Positions 7,896-14,774 of a stretch of 64,000 nt of DNA are shown here, piece by piece. Numbering within the stretch: the first letter of the stretch is position 1; each line of letters opens with the position of its first letter. A program made the position numbers and the translations under genes. The notes under the pieces are model-generated. The model was not told the DNA's origin, ran no database searches, and saw only the letters and a list, made by a program, of their open reading frames with translations. The DNA is from Nocardia inohanensis NBRC 100128 (lineage in GTDB: Bacteria; Actinomycetota; Actinomycetes; Mycobacteriales; Mycobacteriaceae): the NCBI RefSeq assembly GCF_001612945.1, contig NZ_BDBK01000012.1, positions 558,001-622,000 on the forward strand, given 5' to 3'.

Positions 7896-9293
7896 ATGCG
7901 CTTCCACCGCACCAGCCGGGCAGCAGCCGTCGGCGTAGCCGCCTTCGCGGCCCTGTCCCTGACCGCCGCCCCGGCTCCGGCCGCACCCGCCGCCGTCGCG
8001 TGCGCCGAGCCCGATGCCGGCAAGCTGTTCGAACGCCGCGAGGCCGGCGAGGTCGGCATGGACGCGGCCGCGGTCACCGACGCCCTCGATTTCGGGCAGC
8101 GCGCGGGCGGTTACGCGGTGCAGGTGTACCGGCACGGCTGCCTCGTCGGCGACCGCACCCCGACCGGGAATCTGCCGCTGCCCCTGGCCAGCTCCAGCAA
8201 GGGCGTGGCCTCGGTGGCGGTGGGCCGCGCCATCACCCTCGGCTACTTCGGCGTGGACGATCCGCTGAGCAAGTTCTTCCCGCAGGCCGATGCCGCGCAC
8301 GCGAATCTCACCGTGCGCCAGGTGCTCACGCAATCCACCGGCCTGCACTTCAGCTGGCCCGCCGATATCGCCGGCATCCAGACCGATCAGGTCTTGCAGA
8401 CCCTGGCCTCCCCCGCCGACTACGAACCGGGCACCACCTTCCAGTACGCGCAGTCCGTGCTCGCGCTGCTACCCAAGATCATCGAGATCACCACCGGGCT
8501 GGACTACCAGGAGTTCGTACAGCGAGAACTCATGGGCCCCTTGGGAATCGATCGCGAGAACTGGATCTGGCTGCGCGACCGCAGCGGCAATACCGCGGTC
8601 AACGGCGGGCTGGCCATGCGCCCGTCGGATCTGGCGCGGATCGGAACCCTGTTGCTGCACAACGGTTCCTGGCAGGGACAGCAGCTCGTCAGCGCGGACT
8701 ACCTGCGCCAGGCCACCACCCCGAGCGCGGCCAACGGCGGCTACGGCTTCCTGATGTGGCTCAATGCCGGTGACACCTATCGCGGCGTGGACGTGCCGAC
8801 CGCGACCCTGAACGAACACCCGGTCTTCACCGGCTCGCCGCGCGACACCTACGCCTTCTCCGGCGCGCTCGGCCAGTTCGTGGTGGTCGTGCCGAGCCGG
8901 GACCTGGTGATCGTGCGCATGGGCGTGCCCGCCAAGATCGAGCTCAACAATCTCCAGGCGCTGCTGACCGGAACCTCCAACCCGGACAACAAGGAACTGT
9001 TCCGCCGCCTGTCCGCCGCGGTCACCGATGTGCCCGGCGAACCCTACGACGACCCGTACCGCTACCCCGCCCCCAGCAAGCCATTGGCCAAGGATCTGGA
9101 CGAGCTGTCCCGGCTGGTCGATCCGGTGAACGCCGCCGAGATCCTGCTGGGCGTCGGACCGTACGCCTCCACCGGCTGCAATCTGTTGTGGTGCAACGGG
9201 AAAGCGGTCCCGGTGGATGTCTTCAAGCTGTTGATCGACGTCGGCGGCCAGGTGCTGGCCGCGGCTCAGGGGCTCGGCAATACGCCGCGCTGA
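7896..9293 (+). CDS. secreted serine hydrolase, beta-lactamase/class C penicillin-binding-protein fold
   Basis: 465 residues. Residues 1-35 are a signal peptide (RTSRAAAVGVAAFAALSLTA with AxA-type sites after it), so the enzyme is exported. The active-site SxxK motif is SSSK at residues 99-102 in the context PLPLASSSKGVASV; the second motif is a Tyr in FQYAQS and the third the FSGALGQF stretch near residue 325 in place of a KTG box. This fold covers esterases, D-aminopeptidases and transpeptidase-like enzymes, and the missing KTG argues against a true beta-lactamase. It is followed after 32 nt by a second exported hydrolase and the two probably form an operon. Confidence 0.88.
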   Translation: MRFHRTSRAAAVGVAAFAALSLTAAPAPAAPAAVACAEPDAGKLFERREAGEVGMDAAAVTDALDFGQRAGGYAVQVYRHGCLVGDRTPTGNLPLPLASSSKGVASVAVGRAITLGYFGVDDPLSKFFPQADAAHANLTVRQVLTQSTGLHFSWPADIAGIQTDQVLQTLASPADYEPGTTFQYAQSVLALLPKIIEITTGLDYQEFVQRELMGPLGIDRENWIWLRDRSGNTAVNGGLAMRPSDLARIGTLLLHNGSWQGQQLVSADYLRQATTPSAANGGYGFLMWLNAGDTYRGVDVPTATLNEHPVFTGSPRDTYAFSGALGQFVVVVPSRDLVIVRMGVPAKIELNNLQALLTGTSNPDNKELFRRLSAAVTDVPGEPYDDPYRYPAPSKPLAKDLDELSRLVDPVNAAEILLGVGPYASTGCNLLWCNGKAVPVDVFKLLIDVGGQVLAAAQGLGNTPR

Positions 9294-9325
9294 ACAATCG
9301 CATATCCGAAGGGGAGCCCTCGACG

Positions 9326-10336
9326 ATGAGGACATTCACCGCTCTGAAAACCGCTGCGGCGGTGGGCATACTGGCATTCGCCGCCTGCACCGCGCCGGCA
9401 CTCGCCTCCGCCGACGAAGCGGGACCGGCGGCGGCCACCGCCCAAAGCCGCTACGCCACAACGGGTCCGCATCCGGTCAGCACGCCGGTGGTGACCAATC
9501 CGTGCCAGCAGTCGGTGTACGGCATGATCGCCCACATCACCGTGACCGTCTTCGGCAATACCGACGAGCTGCAATGCACCCAGGCGTTCCCGGCCGGGCT
9601 GGAATCCCCGATCGGCGTGAACACCTACTATCCGGCCGATATCGCCGACCTGGCCGCCGCCCCGCTGGTGGTGCTGACCGGCGGGATCTGGTCCCAGCCC
9701 GGGCAATACGACCAGCTGGCCCGGTTGTACGCGAGTCACGGTTTCGTGGTGGTCATCCCGTACGACCTGTTCAACTCCACGGTGGACGTGCCGACCCTCG
9801 GCCTCGCCGTGGCGGTACTGACCGATCGCGATCCGGCATCACCGCTGTTCGGCAAGGTGGATTTGCGCCGCACCTTCTTCGCCGGGCACTCCGGCGGCGG
9901 GCAAGCCTCGCTGCAAGCCGGCGCTCTGCTGCCCGCGGTCGCCTCGCTCATCGACCCGGAGCTGCGCATCGCGGGCGTGCTGGCCATGGAGCCGGGGCCA
10001 CTCGCGCTTGGATCGCTGATCGGCGTGCCGACGCTGTTCCTGACCGGCTACAACGACATCGTGGTACCGGATTTCGCGTGGGTGCGCTGGTGGCAGTACA
10101 ACCTGATGTCCAATGCCCCGTCCTGGATCGCCAATGCCCGTGGCGTCACCCATTTCTCACCGGTGGACGGTCCCGAGCATTACCGGGCGGCGGGCGCGGG
10201 GGTGGCCTGGTTGCGCTATCTGGCATTCGGTGACGAGACCGCCAAGCAGTATTTCGTCGGCCCGGATTGGCAACTGCCATCGGATCAGACGTTCTTCACC
10301 GTCGAACGCAATGCCCTGGCAACCGCATTGAACTGA
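9326..10336 (+). CDS. secreted alpha/beta hydrolase (cutinase/PETase-like dienelactone-hydrolase family)
   Basis: 336 residues from ATG 9326, preceded by AAGGGGAG. Residues 1-29 form a signal peptide; FAAC at 18-21 is a poor lipobox, so lipid anchoring is only possible. The nucleophile elbow is GHSGGGQ with Ser189, within a chain that places an oxyanion-hole region at VVLTGGIWSQPG (115-126), an Asp in the TGYNDIVVPD loop and a His in VTHFSPV. This resembles the extracellular polyester/lipid hydrolases of actinobacteria. Four Cys outside the signal suggest disulfides. It is co-oriented with the preceding serine hydrolase and ends just before a strong bidirectional terminator. Confidence 0.85.
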   Translation: MRTFTALKTAAAVGILAFAACTAPALASADEAGPAAATAQSRYATTGPHPVSTPVVTNPCQQSVYGMIAHITVTVFGNTDELQCTQAFPAGLESPIGVNTYYPADIADLAAAPLVVLTGGIWSQPGQYDQLARLYASHGFVVVIPYDLFNSTVDVPTLGLAVAVLTDRDPASPLFGKVDLRRTFFAGHSGGGQASLQAGALLPAVASLIDPELRIAGVLAMEPGPLALGSLIGVPTLFLTGYNDIVVPDFAWVRWWQYNLMSNAPSWIANARGVTHFSPVDGPEHYRAAGAGVAWLRYLAFGDETAKQYFVGPDWQLPSDQTFFTVERNALATALN

Positions 10337-10350
10337 CCCCCGAAACGAAT

Positions 10351-10380
10351 TCAGCGCCCACCGAATTCGGTGGGCGCTGA
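10351..10380. terminator. bidirectional hairpin terminator (30-nt perfect palindrome)
   Basis: The 30 nt are a perfect palindrome: arm TCAGCGCCCACCG, centre AATT, and the reverse complement of the arm. It lies 14 nt after the alpha/beta hydrolase stop and 21 nt before the end of the convergent mycolyltransferase gene, so it can end transcription from both sides. There is no long T run, as is common in actinobacteria. Confidence 0.75.
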
Positions 10381-10401
10381 TCTCGTGCGGGCTCAGCGGA
10401 T

Positions 10402-11418
10402 TCAGATCCCCATGCCGGCGGCCAGCATCGGCCACGACTTGTGCAGGGCGTCTTCCCAGTACGGCCAGTAGTGCGTGCCGACCGGGTTGAACTGGTAGGT
10501 CGCCGGGATCTGCAACGATTCCAGCTTGGACTGGAGATTGTGGGTGCAGCCGTTCACCGCTGCCTCGATGATGACGCCGAGGCTGAGGTTGATGGCACCG
10601 GTGACGCCGGGCGCGTTGTCGAGGTAGTACTGCACGTCCTCGAGCATCGGAATGCCGCTGCCGGTGGAGATGTAGAGCTGGGTGCCGCGCAGTTTCTCGG
10701 CATTGATGACCGGATCATTCGCCGCCCACAGCGGGGAATCGGCCGGGCCGTACATGTTCTCGGTATTGCCGCCCGCCCAGGTCTCGGTGGCGAGCTTGAC
10801 GAAGCGCTGGCCGGCCGGGTCGGCGATCTGAGCGCAACCGCTGTACGCGGCGACCGACTTCCACAGGCCGGGCTTGGCCTCGGCCAATTGCAGCACCGAG
10901 GTGCCCGAGGTCGACAGGCCCGCGAGCGCGTTCAAACCGGTGGACTGCAATTCCTTGTCCAGCAGCGGCGGCAGTTCCTCGGTGAAGAAGGTCTTCCACT
11001 TGTTCAGGCCCAGCTTCGGGTCCGTCTTCTCCCAGTCGGTGTAGTAACTGCCGAGACCACCGATCGGCTGCACGACATTGACCTGCTTGTCGGTCAGCCA
11101 TTCCAGGGCATTGGTGCGGGCCTTCCAGTTCGCGGTGCCCTCACCGCCGTCCAGGCCGTTGAGCATGTAGAGATTCGGTGCGGACTTGGATTCGTCGACC
11201 GGACGCTGGACATCGACCAGGATTTCCTTGTCCATGGCCGCCGAATAGACCTTCAGATGCCAGGTGCGCCCATCCTTGGTATTCGCGGTGATGGACGCGG
11301 GTTTCGACGGTTCCGCCGACGTGCTGCCCGCGGGCAGGCCCACCGCCAAGGCGATGGCGGCCGCGACCGCGGCGGCCCGCGCGACGGCGGACTTTCGCGT
11401 CGGTACTCGATAGTGCAC
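10402..11418 (-). CDS. mycolyltransferase, antigen 85 family
   Basis: 338 residues from the GTG at 11416-11418, chosen because AAAGGGAG lies at proper distance before it. A Tat/Sec-like signal peptide (residues 1-37, ending GSTSAEP) is followed by the antigen 85 alpha/beta hydrolase fold: PNLYMLNGLDGG, the nucleophile in ALAGLSTSGTS (Ser169), a Glu in GVIIEAAVNG and the C-terminal His in GTHYWPYWEDAL. The family transfers mycolic acids from trehalose monomycolate to arabinogalactan or to a second monomycolate at the cell envelope. The motif GLSTSG differs slightly from the usual GLSMSG. Its presence supports a mycolic-acid-bearing host. It stands alone, ending at a bidirectional terminator. 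Confidence 0.92.
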   Translation of the reverse strand: MHYRVPTRKSAVARAAAVAAAIALAVGLPAGSTSAEPSKPASITANTKDGRTWHLKVYSAAMDKEILVDVQRPVDESKSAPNLYMLNGLDGGEGTANWKARTNALEWLTDKQVNVVQPIGGLGSYYTDWEKTDPKLGLNKWKTFFTEELPPLLDKELQSTGLNALAGLSTSGTSVLQLAEAKPGLWKSVAAYSGCAQIADPAGQRFVKLATETWAGGNTENMYGPADSPLWAANDPVINAEKLRGTQLYISTGSGIPMLEDVQYYLDNAPGVTGAINLSLGVIIEAAVNGCTHNLQSKLESLQIPATYQFNPVGTHYWPYWEDALHKSWPMLAAGMGI

Positions 11419-11513
11419 CAATAACTCCCTTTGTGCCCGGGCCTCGTGCAGCCCGCGGTCGAGCTGTTTCCCCGGAGCTATGTCTTTCGCCGAGGCAAAC
11501 TTGTTACTCGACA

Positions 11514-11549
11514 ATGTCTTTCAAACGGGACTGCCCCGTGTCAAGACAT
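11514..11549 (-). terminator. weak hairpin at the end of the OhrR-like gene
   Basis: ATGTCTT and AAGACAT form 7-bp outer arms and CGGG/CCCG an inner stem with small interior loops. The hairpin overlaps the stop codon at 11541-11543. It could terminate the minus-strand operon that ends here, but the interrupted stem makes this uncertain. Confidence 0.35.
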
Positions 11550-12062
11550 GGGAGGCAGGGGCCCGGTCGAGACCTGCTCCAAACGGGCGCCGAGTTCATT
11601 GATCCGGTCGCGCAACTCCACCAGGGTCTCGACCGGATAGCCGATCCCCGCCATGGTCGCCTCGATCATCTGCTGGGCCCGGCGTTGCAGCGCTTGACCG
11701 GCGGGGGTGGCGCGCAGATGGACGGTGCGGCGATCGGATTCGCTGCGCACGCTGTCCACCAGACCGCGGGCTTGCAGCCGCGCAATGATCGGGGAGATGG
11801 TGCCGTAGTCCAGGCGCAGGTGCTCGCCGAGTTCGCGCATGGTGATGCCGGGGAATTCCCAGAGCGCCAGCAGCGCCAGGTACTGGGGGTAGGTGACCTG
11901 CATGGCGTCCAGATGCGGGCGGTACGCGGCGGTCATGGCGCGGGAGGTGCTGTACAGGGCGAAGCACAGCTGGGTACTGAGGGCGAGCAATTCGTGATCC
12001 ACGTCCGCGTCCGGAGCCGGGTACCCGCCGGCTTCGGACCCGGTATGTGGTCGAGCGTCCAT
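11541..12062 (-). CDS. MarR-family regulator, OhrR-like
   Basis: 173 residues from ATG 12062. The N-terminal part LSTQLCFALYSTSRAMTAAY and the next LDAMQVTYPQYLALLALWEF match the organic-hydroperoxide sensor OhrR closely, including the single redox cysteine in QLCFALY (about residue 33). The winged helix follows (GITMRELGEHLRLDYGTISP, RSESDRRTVHL). OhrR derepresses an ohr peroxidase gene when this cysteine is oxidised, but no ohr homologue is in the window. It lies 16 nt downstream of the aminotransferase gene on the same strand, so here it may be the last gene of, and possibly a sensor for, the ThDP/KASIII cluster. Confidence 0.88.
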   Translation of the reverse strand: MDARPHTGSEAGGYPAPDADVDHELLALSTQLCFALYSTSRAMTAAYRPHLDAMQVTYPQYLALLALWEFPGITMRELGEHLRLDYGTISPIIARLQARGLVDSVRSESDRRTVHLRATPAGQALQRRAQQMIEATMAGIGYPVETLVELRDRINELGARLEQVSTGPLPPMS

Positions 12063-12078
12063 TGTCACAGGGTACGCA

Positions 12079-13086
12079 TTACGCGATGGTGGTCCGTACC
12101 GCGGTGAGGACGGCATCGGTGGCCGGTCCGTCGCCGACGGTGACCCGGATGCCGTCGGCATAATCCTTGACCTGGATGCCCGCCTCGGCGAAGGAGTTCC
12201 GCAAGCGGAATCCGGCCGCCTGGTCAGGGGTGAAGACGTACGCGAAATTGGCGGCGCTGACCGGCACCGCCAGACCCAGCGCGCGCAGCCCGGCGCCGAG
12301 GCGCGCACTCTCGGCGCGAATGGCCTCGACGCGGGCGGTGAGTTCGTCGGCGGCGTCGTAGCAGGCGCGCACCCCGGCCTCGGCGAGGGCGTGCATGGCG
12401 AACGGCACCTGGCGGTGCGCGATGCGGCCCATGGTCACCGGCGTCCCGACCGCGTAACCGATGCGCAGTGCGGCCAGCCCGAACGCCTTCGAAAAGGTGC
12501 GTACCACCACCAGATTCGGGTGCCGGTCGAGCAAGCCGAGGGTGGGGAGGCGATCGGCGTGCGGGACGAACTCCAGGTACGCCTCGTCGAGTACGGCGGT
12601 GACGGCCGGATCGAGCGCCGCCAGGAAGTCGGTGAGCGCGGCGGGATCCAGGCGGGTGCCGGTGGGGTTGTGCGGATTGCAGACCACCACCAGGCGGGTG
12701 CGGGTGCCGACCGCGGCGGCCATGGCGTTCAGGTCCTGGCAGCCGCCGGGGGTGAGCGGTACGGCGACGGTCTTGCCGCCCACCATGTCGGTGAGCATCG
12801 GGAAGCCCTCGAAAGTCGGTGTGGCCATGACGACTTCGTCGCCGGGGCGGACGAATTCCTGGAGCAGGGTCATGAACACGCCGGTCGCGCCGGCGCCCAC
12901 CACCACGCGCTGCGGTGCGACGCCGACCTGGGCGGCGATCATGCGGGGCAGCCGGTCGGGGCGGAACTCCGGGTAGCGGTTCGCGGCGACCAGCGCGCGT
13001 TCCAGCGCGGCGTGCACGGAAGGTAGTGGGCCGTACGGGTTTTCATTGAGCCCGAGCCGGTGTCCGAGCTCGATGGTGTGCGTCAT
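12079..13086 (-). CDS. PLP-dependent aminotransferase, HisC/aromatic-aminotransferase type (fold type I)
   Basis: 335 residues, slightly shorter than typical HisC. Visible landmarks: LGLNENPYGP near the N-terminus, the cofactor-ring region VVVGAGATGVF, CNPHNPTGT (136-144), the Asp and Tyr of AVLDEAYLEF and the Schiff-base lysine Lys200 in VVVRTFSKAFGLAALRIGYA. The family moves an amino group between Glu or an aromatic amino acid and an oxo acid or ketone. Position downstream of the ThDP enzyme and KASIII-like gene, 15 nt from the latter, suggests that it aminates a keto product of this cluster rather than making histidine. The real substrate is not known. Confidence 0.88.
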   Translation of the reverse strand: MTHTIELGHRLGLNENPYGPLPSVHAALERALVAANRYPEFRPDRLPRMIAAQVGVAPQRVVVGAGATGVFMTLLQEFVRPGDEVVMATPTFEGFPMLTDMVGGKTVAVPLTPGGCQDLNAMAAAVGTRTRLVVVCNPHNPTGTRLDPAALTDFLAALDPAVTAVLDEAYLEFVPHADRLPTLGLLDRHPNLVVVRTFSKAFGLAALRIGYAVGTPVTMGRIAHRQVPFAMHALAEAGVRACYDAADELTARVEAIRAESARLGAGLRALGLAVPVSAANFAYVFTPDQAAGFRLRNSFAEAGIQVKDYADGIRVTVGDGPATDAVLTAVRTTIA

Positions 13087-13101
13087 GCTAGTTCCGTCCG
13101 T

Positions 13102-14112
13102 TCAGCGTCCGCCCCAGCGCACCGCGGCCGCGGCGGCGAAATCACCGGCGTGCGCGAAACCGGCGAACATCACCAGCGATCCGGCGGGAACGCGGCCCTC
13201 GTCCACGGCCCGGTCGAAGGTGACGGGAATGCCGGCGGCGAAGAGGTTTCCGCAGTCGTCGAAGGTGTCGGGGTGCTTCTCGGCGGGGAGTTGCAGGGCG
13301 TCGCGCCAGTTGCGCAGGAAGGCGCGGTTGGGCTGGTTGGTGACCAGCAGGTCGAGATCGGTCGCGGGGACGCCGATCCGGGTGCAGACCGCCTGCGCGA
13401 CCTCGGGGACGATGCGGTTGCCGCGCGCCAGCACCCGCACGATCTTGGATTCGGTGAAGCCGACGTGCATCTGGCCCGGACCGGCTTCCCAGTACTTGCG
13501 CGGCGGGTCGGCCATGACCGTCATCTGCCCGGCGTACTGGGGCAGGTGCCGGGTCTCGATGTCGAGGATCGGGGAAGCGCCGGATTTCACCAGCAGGCCC
13601 GCGCCCGCGCCGTCACCTGGAATGGCGGCCTGGGGTTTGCCGCGCACCTGTTCCTGCGTGAAAACCTGTCCGGCGCAGTTCTGTACGGTCACGATGAGCG
13701 CCGACTTGGCGTCGGTGGTCGCCAGCAGCTGGCGGGCGAGTTTCATGCCGTGCACGAAGGCCGCGCAGCCGCCGTTGTGCAGATCGATCAGCCATTCGGG
13801 GTTGATGCCCAGGCGCGCGGCCACTTCGCCGCCGTTGCCGACGATGCCGGTTTCCGGGAGCTGGGTGTGCACGATCAGAATATCGATGTCGCGCAATACC
13901 TCCCGGCCCTGGCGCGCCAGAATGGGGGCGACGGCCCGTTCGGCCATATCGGCGACGGATTCGCCGGGCGCGATATGGCGGCGGAACTTGGGGGCCTTGA
14001 ACATGACGTTGGCGGTCACGTCCGCCGGGTCGGCGTGCTGAGCGAAATAGTCGGCGGAGACGATGTTCTCGGGCAGGTACCCGGCGACGTCGAGGAGGCT
14101 CACGGTGCTCAT
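13102..14112 (-). CDS. KASIII-like (FabH/thiolase-fold) condensing enzyme with His-to-Asn active site
   Basis: 336 residues from ATG 14112, two nt after the stop of the SRPBCC gene. The fold is ketoacyl-ACP synthase III: the nucleophilic Cys116 in DLHNGGCAAFVHGM, the glycine-rich GDGAGAGLLV and the C-terminal block TFDDCGNLFAAGIP with Asn289. In FabH the middle catalytic residue is His in a PHQAN motif; here the matching sequence is VTNQPNRAF, so Asn259 replaces His. Decarboxylative condensation should be impaired, whereas acyl transfer may remain. Related enzymes act in small-molecule pathways as acyltransferases or unusual condensing enzymes. It is clearly a specialised homologue, not the fatty-acid FabH. 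Confidence 0.88.
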   Translation of the reverse strand: MSTVSLLDVAGYLPENIVSADYFAQHADPADVTANVMFKAPKFRRHIAPGESVADMAERAVAPILARQGREVLRDIDILIVHTQLPETGIVGNGGEVAARLGINPEWLIDLHNGGCAAFVHGMKLARQLLATTDAKSALIVTVQNCAGQVFTQEQVRGKPQAAIPGDGAGAGLLVKSGASPILDIETRHLPQYAGQMTVMADPPRKYWEAGPGQMHVGFTESKIVRVLARGNRIVPEVAQAVCTRIGVPATDLDLLVTNQPNRAFLRNWRDALQLPAEKHPDTFDDCGNLFAAGIPVTFDRAVDEGRVPAGSLVMFAGFAHAGDFAAAAAVRWGGR

Positions 14113-14114
14113 GC

Positions 14115-14774
14115 TCAGTCCATCCATTCCGGCTTGATCGGCTGGCCGGCGGCGTGGCGGTGCTCGCAGATGGCCTTGAGATTGCGTAGTTCGAGCAGGT
14201 GCCCGGCGGCGAAGAGGTGCCAGAAGTCGCCCACCCAGACCGGGCGATCGGCCGGGGCGGTGGCGGGATAGCCGTTCTCCTCGTAGAAGGGGTGACGGCA
14301 GTTGGTCCAGGTGACCACCGAGCCCGGCTTGTTCAGCACCACCTGCGCGTCCACCACGCGCATCAGGTAGATCATCCACAGGTGCTCGCTCTGATCCCAC
14401 GAACAGTGGTAATCCACCGTGCGCGCTTGCGGATTGGCGACGGTGCGGGTGTAGATCCGGGTGTGCGAGCCGATGCGGTCGTCCGAAACCCACAGGTCCG
14501 GTTCCCCGGCCCGCTCGAATCCCCGCATGCTGTAGGTCCATTCGCACAAGCTGCGGGTGTCGGCCAGGTACTCGTACACCTCGTCCGGCGGGGCGGCCAC
14601 GAATTCGTGGACCGTGCAGTAGTCCCCGAAGATCTCGTCGTGCGGATACACCGCGCGCGTCATATCCAGCACCATCGGCATCCCCTCCTTCATGGCGAGG
14701 GTTTCGATGCGATACACCCCGGGCACTCCGACATCGGGCACTTCGATGGGGGCGATGCGGGCAGCTTCGGTCAT
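14115..14774 (-). CDS. SRPBCC/polyketide-cyclase-like protein
   Basis: 219 residues; the start ATG overlaps the ThDP enzyme stop by 4 nt (ATGA), so the two are translationally coupled. After a 45-residue leader the START/cyclase fold is visible: CTVHEFVAAPPDEVYEYLAD, the first helix RSLCEWTYSMRGF, RIGSHTRIYTR and the C-terminal helix HLLELRNLKAICEHRHAAGQ. Aromatic residues (Trp, Tyr, His) line the middle of the sequence, unusual for simple AHSA1 proteins. In biosynthetic operons such proteins are cyclases, aromatases or ligand carriers. The context of condensing enzyme plus ThDP enzyme supports a role in shaping or holding a carbonyl intermediate. Confidence 0.82.
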   Translation of the reverse strand: MTEAARIAPIEVPDVGVPGVYRIETLAMKEGMPMVLDMTRAVYPHDEIFGDYCTVHEFVAAPPDEVYEYLADTRSLCEWTYSMRGFERAGEPDLWVSDDRIGSHTRIYTRTVANPQARTVDYHCSWDQSEHLWMIYLMRVVDAQVVLNKPGSVVTWTNCRHPFYEENGYPATAPADRPVWVGDFWHLFAAGHLLELRNLKAICEHRHAAGQPIKPEWMD

